From the NCBI RefSeq assembly GCF_026914185.1, contig NC_070571.1, forward strand, positions 3,038,001-3,102,000: a stretch of 64,000 bases of DNA, in the 5' to 3' direction. The DNA comes from Puccinia triticina. Lineage: Eukaryota > Basidiomycota > Pucciniomycetes > Pucciniales > Pucciniaceae. This document shows positions 10,018 through 22,589 of this stretch, in pieces. How positions within the stretch are numbered: the first letter of the stretch is position 1; each line of letters starts with the position of its first letter. The position numbers were made by a program, and so were the translations under genes. Below the pieces are notes generated by a model, which saw only the letters and a program-made list of their open reading frames with translations, was not told the origin of the DNA and ran no database searches.

Positions 10018-11886
10018 AGAAGAAGCTCAATTGGAGTGACGGAGTTGAGACTGGTCCGTCGTGTATCTGCTGGCATTCGCGTCTTTGGTACTATTAGTTT
10101 GATTGTTTGATTTTGGTGGCATTGTTGATGAGTTTGATTGAAATAGGCAATGGCAAAAATGAAGTTCAAACAGCAAATACAAGGCTTTTTGAGAATCAAA
10201 TGACTACAGACTTTTTTGAGAGATCCTGTTGGGTAATAGACTTTATCCTGGACAGTTATTCACGATGCATTCCATTAAACTGCAGGGGTGACACTGAAAC
10301 TCAGGGGGGTACAGGGGTCAAACGCGTTACAGGGCGCTACCACGCGTTGCAGCGCGTTTTGTTACTGCATCCTCAGCCCAAAAAACATTTTGCCCTTGTT
10401 ACGTTACCCCCCAACCACAGAAACAGCCGTTACTGCTAACGGTAATGGTCCATTTAGATAACGGGGGTCAATTCAATACAAAATTGGGCCCAATATCATA
10501 TTAAATCATATTGACCCAGTGTTGTGGGTACTAACTTCCACTGGCAATGCTACCACCTTAAGGGAGTGCTGCCAAGCTGTGCTGAAGAATGCAACAGCCT
10601 CCTGTCACCAAAGAAACGTGGAGGGCTCCTGGATTAGACAAGTTTAATCCAGCAACAATTTTTCAGCTTCCTTCTGGATAGTCAAGGTTCTTTAAAGGGA
10701 AACCTATGTGGTTTGTTTCTTACAAAAACCACAGAAAAAGAAGGATGTAATGCAGCAGAATCCTTTGGTTGATGAAGTCAAGACAGGTGCAGACCTGTGA
10801 TCAAAGATGGGGCAAAGGCCAGCAAAAAGGAGAGCAATCAAGCAGACACAGAGTTGTACCTCTGAGATAAACAAGGTTCAGTGAAAGAGGTTACTTACTG
10901 TCAATATCCTAGGCGCCTGTGACGGTAGGTATACTGGGAGTGTTGTAAACTCTTTGGTGGTGATCCTGGGGTTATCTGGGGTGTGGTTCTGGTGTGCTGA
11001 AGTCTGTAGATCCTCTTCAGGCAAGGGGGATCCTGACATCAAAAATTTTCACAGTTTGTGTATGTAATTACATATGTATATGTGATTTGGCACTCCTGGT
11101 AGCGCTTACACGTCACAACTGCGCATGCGCGCCACAACTCAAGAGCTCAGGGAAGGAGTAGAGTTACAAAGAAATGATAAGTTGTAACTAGGTTTAAAAT
11201 TGCATGGGGAAACAGAATATGAAGTCAAAACAAGGTTATCCCTTAATATGGAAAAGATATGAAGTAATTCATATGTAAAAAGGTAGACAAGGCAGCTTTT
11301 AGGTCAGCTGTGTTGACTCTAAGGCTGACACCACAGGTGGTAAAGCTCTGCACTCTGCAAGCACTAATTCCGCAATAGCAAGTAGAATAAGGGTCATGTA
11401 AAACTCTTCTGATACTTGAATTACCATCTATAAGTGTGATTACAATGATAAGTAGTAAGATGATGAAAAAGGAAGAGAAGAGAAAATGTAAACCATTTTT
11501 CCCCTCCTCCCCTCCACACTTGTCTGCCTCTTTTCCCACCTGATTCCACGCTATGAAACGTTCCCACACTGTTCCACCATCTTTGCCCAACATCTGTATG
11601 GTGAACTCCTCTCCAACACTTGACCTCCCATGTCCTCTGGTTAGCCCCTGACAGTCAGTCTCTCACCAGTGCCCCACCCCAGTTCCACCCGCTGGTGGAA
11701 CCCTGCCGTGCTGCTGCTATCCAGTCCATGCCTTTGGTATTCCACAGTCAAGCTCTAGCTCTCTGCTTTGGTCTGCCTATCTGGTCTGACCTCCTGCAAT
11801 CCACAATCTGTGAGTTGTCCTGCCCTGTGATTTCCATTTGTGCAGCTTTCCACATGCATTTGATTATGCTTTCTGATGTCACCATC
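10018..11886. other. Non-coding repeat-derived stretch
   Basis: No supported gene. Bases 10300-10450 are rich in CGTTAC/GTAACG motifs (cgcgttacagggcgc, gttacgttac, cgttactgctaacgg), like the outer MITE at 48736-49516, so this is probably a relic of that family. Bases 10465-10518 form a loose palindrome beginning gggtcaatt and ending attgaccc. The rest shows no recognised structure. Confidence 0.45.
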
Positions 11887-13672
11887 CACTATGAAAAAAA
11901 CTCAAGAAACTGGTGTCAGTTGACATGCAGCATACTTGAGTTCAGTCTCCCTTAGAACAAGCTTCATACAAAATGAATCCCAGGGTGGTGCACCCTGGAA
12001 TATTTGGAATTTACTCAACGGTTCAGGCTAAGCAGTATGTTGAGACTCTGCTTAGCCACACTAACTTTGGAGATGCTCAGCTGGCACAGCAGTGGCACCT
12101 AAGTACATACACTACCAGTGCCCTTGTCAACTGGGAGGCATCCCTCCAGCAAACACACAAGGCCTTAAGCTTGACATACACCCGGGAGGGATCCCTCCTG
12201 GAAAACTGCTTCATGCACCAGTTGTCCGGGAGGAATCCCTCCCAGACTACAGATACATACAACGTCCATACAGCAGTCGTCCGGGAGGGATCTCTCCCGG
12301 ACGACTGCTTCATACACCAGTTGTCTGGGAGGAATCCCTCCCGGACGACAGATACATAAAGAGTCGCCCGGGAGGGATCCCTCCTGGCCGACTGCTTCAT
12401 ACACCAGCCGTCCGGGAGGGATCCCTCCCAGATGGCGGCCCCATACAACAGTTGCCCGGGAGGGATCCCTCCCGGACAACTGCTTCATACACCAATTGTC
12501 CGGGAGGAATCCCTCCCGGACAACAGATACACACAAGAGTCGCCCGGGAGGGACCCCTCCTGGCCAACTACTTCGTACAACAGCCGTCCGGAAGGGATCC
12601 CTCCCGGACGACGGCCCCATACAACAGTCGCCCGGGAGGGATCCCTCCCGGACGACTGCTTCATACACCAGTTGTCCGGGAGGAATCCCTCCCGGACGAC
12701 AGATACATACAAGAGTCGCCCGGGAGGGATCCCTCCTGGCCAACTGCTTCGTACAACAGTGGTTCAAGAGGGATCCCTCCCAGGAGACTCTTGCATGTAT
12801 CTGTCAACCGGGAGGGATCCCTCCCGGGCGACTGCTGCATGGGGCCGTCGCTCGGGAGGGATCCCTCCTGGACGGCTGGTGTATGAAGCAGTCGGCCAGG
12901 AGGGATCCCTCCCGGGCGACTCTTGTATGTATCTGTCGTCTGGGAGGGATTCCTCCCTGACAACTGGTGTATGAAGCAGTCGTCTGGGAGGGATCCCTCC
13001 CGGGGGACTGTTGTATGGGGCCGTCGTTCGGGAGGGATCCCTCCTGGACAACTGGTGTATGAAGCAGTCGGCCAGGAGGGATCCCTCCCGGACGACATTT
13101 GTATGGAGCAGTTGTCCGGCAGGTGACAACTGTTATGCAAGGCCATCGTCCTGGAGGGATCTCTCCCGGGCGACTGTTGGAGGGATTCCGCCCGGTTGAC
13201 TGTTGTGTCATGTTGTCAACCGGGAGGGAGTCCTCCCAGGTAAGACAGTTGCATATAGCTGTTGACCGGGAGGTATTCCGCCCGGTTGACTGTGGTGTTG
13301 CGTTGTTGACCGGGGGCAGGAGGGATTCCTCCCGGTCGTGTTATGTTGTTGACCGGGAGGAATCCCTATTCCTCCTGGTCCACGTGGGTGGGTGTATGTG
13401 GCCTTGTGTGTAGGAGGGAGGGATGCCTCCCGCTTGAAAGGGTGCTTGTATGTATTCTGCTGTGCCCAGCTCAAAACAAACTGTGCACAAAGTTAGTGTG
13501 GTGGCTGGTGTGGTTAAGCAGAGTCTGAACATACTGCTTAGCCTGAGCTAATCCATAAAAATACATGGAATCAACCAGGAATAAAGCTGGACAAACTCAG
13601 GTATGTGGCATTGTATCAGCCCGGATCTGGCATGTCAACTGACACCAGTTCCTCAAGTTTTTTTTCATAGTG
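11887..13672. mobile_element. Non-autonomous CACTA (EnSpm)-type element
   Basis: The element starts CACTATGAAAAAAACT (11887) and ends with the inverse ...TTTTTTCATAGTG (13672). About 42 bp of terminal inverted repeat are readable, including CTGGTGTCAGTTGACATG on both ends. The direct repeat ATC flanks it (11884-11886 and 13673-13675). A CACTA start plus a 3-bp target duplication is the hallmark of CACTA/EnSpm elements. A second inverted pair lies inside: GCTAAGCAGTATGTT (about 12029-12072) versus 13487-13552. There is no transposase, and the core (12129-13430) is an array of palindromic repeats. Open frames across the core in all frames are artefacts of the repeat. Confidence 0.8.
12129..13430. 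repeat. Palindromic minisatellite, about 28 units of ~44 bp, arranged as an inverted array
   Basis: The core motif CCGGGAGGGATCCCTCCCGG, itself a palindrome, recurs roughly every 44 bp with small changes. In the left half the spacers read GACTGCTTCATACACCAG or GACAGATACATACAAGAGTC. In the right half, after about 12780, the same spacers appear as reverse complements (CTGGTGTATGAAGCAGTC, GACTCTTGTATGTATCTGTC). The whole array is therefore one large inverted repeat built from small palindromes. In the last 200 bp the units decay towards GGGAGGGATTCCGCCCGG. Confidence 0.9.
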
Positions 13673-14903
13673 ATCAGTGCTTATTTCACCAAACGTGGGG
13701 TGAAATCAGCAGCACATGCATTCCCACCCAGGCTATTGCTGGGTGGATATTCTGTTAAACACATGCCCACATAAACCACCACAACAGTACTTTTTTTAAT
13801 CAAATGTGAAATTTATGGTTATTAAACTGATACACAGATCTCAACTCTTGCCCAATCACACCAATTGAAATTGGCCCTTATTTCCTCAACTCCAAGTAAG
13901 ATACAATAGCAGGGCACACAAACAGGATTTACAAGGAAGGAATCAAGGGCACTCAGTATCAGTGGGAACTGCCATGAAGCTTCACTTTCTAGTCAAAATA
14001 AGTTTCTTAACAGGATAGATGACAACTTCCAACCTTTGGTTGTTAATGTGGGTGTTATTTACTTGTAAATTGCAAGAGCTCAGTAAGAACCTCAGATTCC
14101 TGAGTTTCTTGCCAAGAGCTTAAGATAAAGCTAGAAATTCAGAATTAATGAATTCCATTGCTGAATTCAGCCTACCAATTACTTCAATGATGGTAGAGTC
14201 TTTTTAAAAAAGAATTCTTAGCACACAAAAAGCCCTGGGTTATCAACAGTTTTTGTACTGTTGTATTGGATTACAGAACCTCAACACCCCAACTGAATTC
14301 ATCAGACATGGTCAAGTGGTGTAAAGTAGGTTCCCAAGAATGGTTTTGTCAACCACAAAAATGAAAACAATTGATGAAAACTTGAATAAAATTGACATGT
14401 TTCAATTTTCTTGAAGAACCTTGTGACTGCTCTAACAAAGCACCAAAAATTGGAACAGAAATGTATGACATGTGAGAACAGTGATAAAAAAGGAAATAAG
14501 TGATCATCAACAATTGCTCAGGGCCCAGTCTGTCCATACTGTTGGCATACCAAATGATATCGATTTTGATACTTCCAAGAAATACATACCAAAAAGTACG
14601 CCACGGGCAAAGCTCAACAAAATGATTTCAATTGCCAGCTGATATCATTTTGGTTGGTCTGCCTGCAAGGGGGGACCGTCGCCAGACAGTTGGCGTTTTC
14701 ACTGGAAAATTCCAGGAACCCTACTGGAAGGCAATCCAAAATTATTTTGGATCCCCAACGCACTTCCGAAGTGCTTTCGTGTGCAATTCGGAATGGTTAC
14801 GGGCCGTCACAGGTTTTGGAGGGCTCAAAACAAGGTTTCGGCAAGGTGGGCGGACAAAAGGGAGGCTTGAACATGCAACATGCTTCTGATCCACCCCAAC
14901 CAA
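13673..14903. other. No supported gene
   Basis: AT-rich sequence with short open frames only. After about 14640 it becomes GC-richer and joins the inverted-repeat region at 14904. Confidence 0.4.
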
Positions 14904-15015
14904 CACAGCGGGCAATCGGGTGTCGCACGCAGCCCGCAGCAACACCCGCATAAAGGGGGTCCCCTTGGCTCGGGTGTCGCCGCGGGCTGCGTGCGACATC
15001 CGATTGCCCGCTGTG
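14904..15015. repeat. Inverted repeat able to form a long hairpin
   Basis: The left arm starts CACAGCGGGCAATCG and the right arm ends CGATTGCCCGCTGTG. The pairing continues inward through TGTCGCACGCAGCCCGC / GCGGGCTGCGTGCGACA to CGGGTGT, with a short central loop around ataaagggggtcc. There are no coding features. It may be the core of a foldback element; its outer ends could not be fixed. Confidence 0.75.
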
Positions 15016-15160
15016 CAAGCTCCTTGCCAACTGCCCCAGACACACTGTGGTATGGGGGTGCTGTTATATATATAGGACCATGCTTCTGTGAGGTGTGGTC
15101 AGCCATATTTGGAAATATTCCGGGGAAAATCCAGGAAAAAACCCGGAATGGTCTGTTTCC

Positions 15161-15195
15161 TGGAATGAAGTCGAATCAATTTCGACTTCATTCCA
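15161..15195. repeat. Short perfect palindrome with 5-nt loop
   Basis: TGGAATGAAGTCGAA pairs with TTCGACTTCATTCCA across TCAAT. It lies in a 300-bp stretch rich in CCGGAA/TTCCG pairs, about 450 bp upstream of EXO84. It could be part of a MITE or a foldback remnant. Confidence 0.7.
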
Positions 15196-15649
15196 TTTTG
15201 GACGCTACCCGAATTGCGATCGGAATGGTTCCGGTACTTTGACCATACCGGAAGCAGTCCGATCGGTTTTCGGTCCTTCAACCATACCGGAACGATTCCG
15301 ATTGGTTTTCGGGTTTTCCTACCATCCAGTAAATTTTCTGGATGGAAACTTTGAATCTTCAATCCTGATCTCCATGTCCTTCGAGTCATGGGTTCCGCTG
15401 CATGAAGAACACTACCACGGGGGTTCGAGGCCTCTTTGAGGTCCGTTGCAGCCCCCCGTGGTCACCGAAGGTGGTATCCCTGCTGCACCATCACACGTAA
15501 AAAGTTTGACGAGACGATCAAGACATCGTGGAATATCCCGTGCTGATATTAGCAAAACCTATATGTATGTGAGTGGCTCTTCTTCTTTTATTGGATCAGG
15601 ATTCCTGATTTTTTTTTTCCCACCACAAATGGTGCAAATAGGATTTACG

Positions 15650-18470
15650 ATGAACGTTCCCGTTACCCCAGCGCCCAGACGGCCAGGCAATGCCGGCGTT
15701 TCGCTGCGAACCCAGCGTCCGACGACCTACTACGATGGCGAGAAGGATGCATCATCGGGTCCGCTCCCGACTGAAGGTGGTCGCAAACCTTCGCGGCCAG
15801 CGGCAGGGATTGATGGCCTCCCGGGAGGACCGAGACCTTCAGCCAAAGGAGGACATCCTAATCGGTTTCCTGCGTCCGAAAACACGAGCAAGGGAATACC
15901 GATCGATCGACCTGGCGGTGCGCGTTCCACCGAGAAGAGTAAAATTGGCGAAGCCCTGTTGAACAAACGACAAAGTGTTTCTTACGGCCATGCCCAGCCC
16001 AAAAGCACCCCGCAACCCATGCCGCCCATGCCAGCAATGCCCGGTCGCTTTGGTGGACACAGGAACGATGACCGGATCGCCGGTCGTGTCAGAAACCAAG
16101 TCTCATCTGGAGCGCCCCTGATTAATATCGATAGTGAAACTTTGGCCCAAGGAGACTTTGACGCCGAAAAATGTGCAGCCCCATCAGAAGTACCATTCAC
16201 AATCATTATCTCAATATTTCGCCTGCTAATTAAAGATCGGGGACGTTTTTTTTCTAGTCATGATGATTCACTTGGCCACCTTAGGAGGAGGAGCCGCCGA
16301 GCCAGAAACCCTGAAGGCATTCAAGGATTCACTCCGTGCCACACATCTGACCACCAACCAATCACTCCAAGAAAACGCCTACAAGTATGTCTTTGATTCA
16401 TTCACGTCATTATGGCCCATAGCGCATGTACGTCTTTGTAACCCACTGACGCCACATTGTTTTCTGCAGGAACTACGGGGCATTTGTTGCAATCAGTAAG
16501 GAAATTGCCACGCTGGAAAACGAAATGTTGGAGTTGAAGTCTGTTCTGGAGGAATTCAAAACTCTACCGAATGATCTGGATATGGGCCTGGGTACGATGG
16601 CCGAAAGCAGCCTTTGTGAGTGAAATCTGCTGAGGAAACCGGATCCCGGATCGGACTGGGGCTTCTCTGGGATCTGATTCAAGGTTAGTCTACTTTGACA
16701 GCGGGGGAGTCGAAACGGAAGGCGGCGAGGAACTCCATTGCCGACGTGAACGCTCTCTACAGAAACCAACTCGAGTCGCTCTGGGAGAGCGTGGAAGGCT
16801 CACAGAAGTTCCTCCCGATCCAGCCCGGCCGACATATCCTATCTGAGACCAAGTCCTTCGTCGAGCTCAACCCAATCACATACCAGCCCAAGCAGGCTGT
16901 TCATCTCTTCTTACTCGACGACAGCCTGCTGATCGCAGTCCAGAAACAAAGCCGTTCAAGAACCGGAAAAGCCAAGCTGATGGCCGAGAAATGTTTCAAT
17001 CTGGCCCAAATTTCGATCGTCGGTCTGGATGATGGCCCCGGTTTGTTTGATTGCATTGTCAAATCAAATCTTGAATCCAAATTTATTTTTGCCACCTCCC
17101 CCTATAGATCTTTCCAATGCACTTCAGATCCAACGCAATCAGGAAAAGGTTATTCTGCGAACCGATCGCCCTCAGGAAAAGAGAGAACTTTTAGACTCCT
17201 TCAGAAGAGTAACCGAAGAGATGGCTCGCAAGAAACGGAAGCAGAGCACTATGGACATTGGCATTCCGGTCAGACTGCTGAAATCTCGATCTTGACTCTG
17301 ATGATGATCATCAGAAAGAGCGGAACTCACCCATATCTATTTTTTGTTATACTTACAGAATTCTGACCATCCGTTTCGAGCCAGCCTCCTACTGTCCTCC
17401 CAAGGCTTGGAGGGTGGCGCGAGCCAGTTCCCTCCCGGGAAACTGCTGGGCTTGGGAAAGGATGACCGGACACACAAGATGTACAGCCGGGTCGGTGATC
17501 TGCTAGACGAGGTGTCTGTAGGGATAGCCTGTCGACGGTACGAGAAGGCAATTGAGCACGTCGAGCTGGCCCGTAAGATGGTGACCGAGTGGGCCGCGGG
17601 TGAGGCTGGGATAGGGGAGGTTGTGAGTCCGTTGGAGGGACGCATCGAGGCCCGGGCACAAGACCTGGCCGACCGATTGCTGGCCGAGTTGGCCGAGACG
17701 AGCGTCAAGAAAGCCCACTTGGTCCGGACGGTCACGCTGCTTGGCCGGCTCGCCGGCCCATCCGCGCCCGTCGAGCGTGCCAAGGAGGCCTTTCTCGTCA
17801 TGCGCTCCGAGCTCGTCCGGCGACAGATTGGTCAGATCAAGTTTGAGGGTGATCTGGCCCTCTGGGTCTCTCAAACCTCCTTTGTCCTTTTCACCCTTGT
17901 CAAGAATACGTGTGAATGGTACATGACCGCCTTCAGGGATAACCGATTGGCCTCTGGTGCGTCATCCCCCCCTCCATACTCAGACCCTGCCAACCCATTC
18001 ACGCCTTCCTTTCTCCCCCAGGGTTCGTCAAATGGGCCGTTGATCAGCTCGACTTTTTCGGCGAAATTTTCAGACGTCAAGTATACGAAGGTGATGAGGA
18101 TCAATGGACGATCAAAGAATCGATTTCTGTTACTCGAACGCACGCAGGCATGGTTAGCCCTCTTTCACGCTTTTCTATCACCAGTCAATATCAGTTCCAG
18201 TTTTGAGCATTGGTTATTTATGTTTCTATTTAGTTGAAAGAAGTTGGATTAGACTTCGGCTTCCTCTTGTCCAGCGTCTTGTCCAACCAAGCCCAAGCTA
18301 TCCGTAGCCGTCACCGTCTGACAACGACTGGCAAGCCTCGGGCCCTCTCTGCCGATCCGGAACGTCCCCGCCGACTTCCAAGCACCCTTATCCCTACAGA
18401 ATCGCGTTCCACAACGACGGACAACACTAACCGGCTGGGATCGAGACCCAGTTTTCTTGGGGCTGCTTGA
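15650..18470 (+). CDS. EXO84: Exocyst complex subunit Exo84
   Basis: Exo84 is an exocyst subunit that tethers secretory vesicles to the plasma membrane before fusion. Eight exons give 753 codons plus stop: 15650-16172, 16258-16384, 16470-16615, 16702-17040, 17108-17268, 17359-17956, 18022-18152 and 18234-18470. All junctions keep frame, and introns are 65-90 nt. After a disordered N-terminus comes the Vps51-like helical start (SLQENAYKNYGAFVAISKE, with LENEMLELKSVLEE following). A PH-like domain begins near residue 290 (FVELNPITYQPKQAVHLFLL ... LAQISIVGLDDGPD). The cullin-repeat-like helical C-terminal region contains KMYSRVGDLLDEVSVGIACR and FVKWAVDQLDFFGEIFRRQV. An in-frame ATG 21 nt upstream (15629) is an alternative start. 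The intron after DIGIP (17269-17358) is the least certain boundary. The gene converges on SNX41. Confidence 0.9.
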
Positions 18471-19597
18471 AAGGTTGTTTTCCAATGAAGCATTTTGTTC
18501 TTGACCACCCTTCACTTTCCCATGTTTTTGACATTCATGTGGATGATCCGTATGTGGCCTCAGGGCAGCTCACAAGCCAACCTGCCCTGGCTCATAATGT
18601 TCACTTACGGGCTGGGTCACACCCAAATATCCTCACCAGGAAGAATGAACTCTGACTAAAGGTGACACTGACATCACCTTGAGTCCAATGAGCTACCCGT
18701 CGTGTGCAAAGTTGGTTGTGTGTACCACCCCCTAAAAGACACAAATGAGACATTGTGGTCGAGTTGTTGTAGAGCCCAAGCATGAACAAAGCTGTAACCA
18801 TCACTTTTCATATAGTGACTGCTGATTTTTGCTTGTAAAACCCTACCCTGCTGAAACAAATGGCTCAAGGGGATGGCCTAAATCCCCCGTAGTATATACT
18901 TGTCCTGGCTTCATGGGCTGGGACCTTCTGCTTTGACAAAGCTGATCAAAAGAACCAAAAACACTGTAGGTTTTGGCACGGAGTTTTTTGTAGACACCCT
19001 TGGTCAATATGCCCTGATCCACCTTAGATTTCGAGAAAAAGCCAGCAGCTGCGAAAACAATGACAAGCCTTCACACCCGTATCCGCAAAGAAATGAGAGT
19101 GCAGAGCCTTTACATCCAGGAGAGTCGAGGGCCTGATTTCAAGCCGACAAGATGACCAAACTCCAGAAACCAGACGTCAGAAGTCCTGGGCTTCGGGCAG
19201 GGGGAGAATGCGCACCCAAAAAAATGAATAAATACATGATGCTTGAACGAAATTGGAAGTACGTGATGGGCGGAAAAAAAACACGGCGTGCGAGGATGCC
19301 TCGGAGGCGGGACTTGCAGAGAACTTAAAATACACACCTTTTTCGTGTTGAAGGGAATCATGGACAATGCACGTGGAGGATTACTAAGTAGTAATGATTA
19401 ATTGACACCCAGCCATTGAAGTAATGTTTATACAACTTTTTTTCTGAATTGTGGAGTCTCCATCCTGCCAGTCAATCAGTCGTCGTCTGTGGACACAAGA
19501 TACAGACACAAAGAAAAAAAGTAAATCGACCACACAACGAGGAGTCTTCTCTTTTCCGCTTGCGCACTACTTGGCTCTTGGTGGCTGATCGAGTAAA
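18471..19597. other. Intergenic 3' region between EXO84 and SNX41
   Basis: Both flanking genes end here (convergent). Only shadow frames are present, and no repeat or RNA gene was recognised. Confidence 0.5.
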
Positions 19598-21893
19598 CTA
19601 TTGTTCATGGGGATTTGTGGAAGGAGAGGAGACCATGACGTTCGAGATATTCTCTTTTGCAGCCTCCCATTGTTCCAAATTCTACGCGCACACACACACA
19701 AACACGGTCAATTTTCACCCCGTTCATTCGAAACGAAACGGATGATAGGGGACAAACTTTTTTGGAGATCTCGATATGTAGGCGCGCAAAAGCCAAACAC
19801 ATCTCCTTCAGATCGGCGACTTTCTGGCGCTGGAATCGGTCCAGATCAGCCTGGATAGTTTGTGAGCAATATCTGAGATCAGCCGCGGCCGCACGAAGCC
19901 CTTCTTCGAGCTACAACGACAATTAAAAGGTGGGACGGAATCAGTAAGAATGATCTATGTGAATGGATGGACGCGAAGAAGAAGGCTGACGTTAGAGATA
20001 TAGTCTTTATTTTTCCCGATGCTATTTCTGCGCGTGCTTTCGGGATCAACATCAGTAATTCCATTCAGCGAGTGACGAAGCGCGCCGAGGAATCCCGTGG
20101 AAGCGGGTTTACGAATGGGAGTGATGAGGGCGGGGCCGGAGGAGCCGATGAGATGGGAGGTAGCCGAGTTAGGCTCGGGGTCATCGGCGGATTCCTTGGA
20201 GGATCGTTCGAGGTCGAGCTGGCGGACCCGACTCAGGGCGCTCTCGAGCCGCTGCGCCTCGCTCTCGCTCCGCTCCAGATCCTCCAGCACTAGTCGCTTC
20301 GTATCCAAGATGTCTCGCGCCATCTCGAATTGGGCTTGCTTCATGTGGCGGAAGCGTAAGAGGTGCTTGATCACATTCGAGAATTGCGCGTATTCGTGCA
20401 GCGGCTCTGTGAACTGACATTCCCAGTCTTGGAGCTAACAAAAATGAAATCACTGTATCAGCGGGGATTGAAGACAAGGTGGGTGTAGGATTGAAGTGGT
20501 GCACCATTGCGTTTGTAGAAACATAGGTGGCATCTATAGCTTGCCCTGTTCTTTCGATGGCTGTGCTAGTGGCCTCGGCAGTTTCCTGAGTACTAAGCTG
20601 ACCATCACCGACGATACTCCCTTCGACGAGAGCGAAGCCATTGAGTACGCCTCCGAGTTCGGCCTGATCCACGGCATAATCTTGCCAGCGTTTCATGAGA
20701 CGACGGTTGATTTTCTCGAGACTGTTAGTAAGATGGGAGGAGAACTTTTGTGTGAAGACTTCGGAGTCTTGGAAGCGTTGGTCGGGGTCTTGGAGCGGGA
20801 CTGAGGACGAGGAGGGGACGGGAAGGTGGGAGAAGAGTGCCTGGAGGTCCGGGTCCGCGGGGTTGTGAGCCGGCGCCTTCAACGGATTCTTCGGCAGATT
20901 TGTCAGCGGCGGTTGCTGGAGGACTTCAGACCACGACACATCCGGGGCTAGGAACTGCCACAGGACTCGCTCGCGGCCCAAGACGGGGTGTCGAATCAGG
21001 CGGTTGAGGAACACGGCTAGCATCCGTTTGCGACGAGCAACCGTCACCGGATCTTCTTTAGTCTTGGCCATCGAGCTCGGATGAAAGGCATAATCACCTA
21101 GTGACTAGGAGAATAATGAATAATCGTGTCAGTATTACATTACTAATTTTCGTGGGGTTGGTTGGAAATTGAAAAAGTGGGAAATCAAGCTGACTTGTTT
21201 GTCTGGAATGGGGGGAACGATCAAGACGGGATATAGGGCCACAAGGGACGATCGAAGAGACTCGAATTCCGAGTACCTGTGCCTCGACGTTCCGCGCTAC
21301 GAAGGTGACATTATTGATCCGCGTAAGGGGTGCCAAGTCAGACCTTGAGAAAGAGGATGTGATGGGGGGAGGGACTTGTATGCGGACGGGGAAGAGCTGG
21401 ATCTGGAGGACTGACACTACTTTGAATGACATAGGCGATGTACGAAGATGCACCTCCCTCGCTGGTTTTGATGGCCTCGGTGACCTGATTTTTTGGCAAG
21501 TGTCAGTGAGGGTCTGCCTGGATGTGAACAGATCGAGCTGACCCTGATCTCTTCGACGTCCTTAAGATCCCTGAGGGTTGGACGACCGCCGCGGCCGGGG
21601 GTGGTGACAGCAGCGATGGGCGGGATTGGCGATTTGGGGGTGTTGATGGAGGAGGCGGGCGAGAGTTGATTGGGGCGGTGCTCGACCTGGTAGGCATGAA
21701 CGAAGTGGGTAGTTGGGCTTGATGAGGTGGGTTGGAGTGAGCCTCTCCGGGTCGGCGAGCTGCTACTGGGGCCGGCTTCGTAGGTCGGCGATGGCTCGCG
21801 GGGAGGGGAAGGGCTGTTCCTGGCCGGCTGGCTGGGCTCAGGATATATCGTTTCCTTGAATGGATCGATGTCGAAGTCGGTGGAGCTGGCCAT
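19598..21893 (-). CDS. SNX41: Sorting nexin Snx41/Atg20 (PX-BAR)
   Basis: A PX-BAR sorting nexin that binds PI3P on endosomes and acts in retrieval to the Golgi and selective autophagy, usually paired with Snx4/Atg24. Seven exons give 600 residues: 21893-21543, 21484-21416, 21296-21195, 21104-20505, 20434-19991, 19910-19758 and 19681-19598; every exon keeps frame. The N-terminal 115 residues are a Ser/Pro-rich tail. The PX domain reads [19 protein letters not shown], then SEFESLR, then [16 protein letters not shown] (about residues 125-180). The family signature [19 protein letters not shown] and [20 protein letters not shown] follow at about 188-240. BAR helices continue to the end ([39 protein letters not shown]). 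Donor sites GTCAGC/GTCAGT are used in four of the six introns. Choice between SNX41 and the related Snx4 rests on the [11 protein letters not shown] block. Confidence 0.88.
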
Positions 21894-22589
21894 CCTGCTG
21901 AGCCACCAATATTAACGAGTCCGTCCGGCTCTCCGTCAGAAGATTGCTAGGTTGAAGATGTCCAACTCGGGTTACATATAATTTGCCGGTTCTCAAGCGT
22001 CGAGGGCTGAAGCTGGATTTTCGAGACAGTCGGGCAGAGGTGGTTGGATCGAAGAAGTCGATGATGTCAAGCCAGGGCTGGAGGGGGCCCGGGCTCGAGG
22101 GGGGCTCCCGGGGGACCACTGCGCATCTGCGGCCAGGCAAACATTGAAAAAAGGGTTTCAAATTGGGATCACCTTGTGTGAAGGGTTTGCCCAATCCAAA
22201 CTTCCGGAGGAGTTCCAGAGTAACTCTCATACAAGGATAGCCATGCGTAGTGATCTCATCCAGGAACACTGAGGATGAGTATCCCCCAACCCCGAGTACC
22301 CACGCATCTTTCGTCACCGAGTGATGTTAATGGCAATGACAAAACACTCAGCCGCCCGATTGTTTCTCCAAGCCACGCCTCTCGGGTCCCACACAACCAC
22401 CCATCCACCTTCCACGTATCAGAGCAAAGACAAACTGATTTCTTGGTGTGAAAAAAGAGACATGAACCAAACAAACAGCTTCTATGTTGACAAAAACAGA
22501 GAGAGAGAGAGAGAGTGGGGAAGGGGGAGGGATTGGAAGAGAGAGGGAGGAACGATAAATGGCGATCATATAAACACATTCGAACGCGA
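21894..22589. other. SNX41 upstream / UGGT downstream region
   Basis: About 700 bp between the SNX41 start and the UGGT stop, both on the minus strand. It should hold the SNX41 promoter and the UGGT 3' UTR. A purine run of (GA)n lies at 22499-22516. Two minus-strand open frames (21838-22317, 22256-22690) lack motifs and overlap the genes. Confidence 0.4.

Noticed and set aside
10520..11130. Possible solo LTR starting TGTTGTGGG
   Set aside because: No matching end or target duplication could be found.
12092..13211. Many overlapping open frames of 60-260 codons on both strands
   Set aside because: They are produced by the palindromic 44-bp repeat lacking stops; all encode PGGIPPG/GRDPSR-type repeats on both strands.
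12129..13430. Possible CRISPR array
   Set aside because: The 44-bp units have repeated, not unique, spacers, flip orientation midway and lie in a eukaryotic transposon with CACTA ends.
21838..22317. 159-codon minus-strand frame upstream of SNX41
   Set aside because: Overlaps the SNX41 first exon, no motif; probably leader or spacer.
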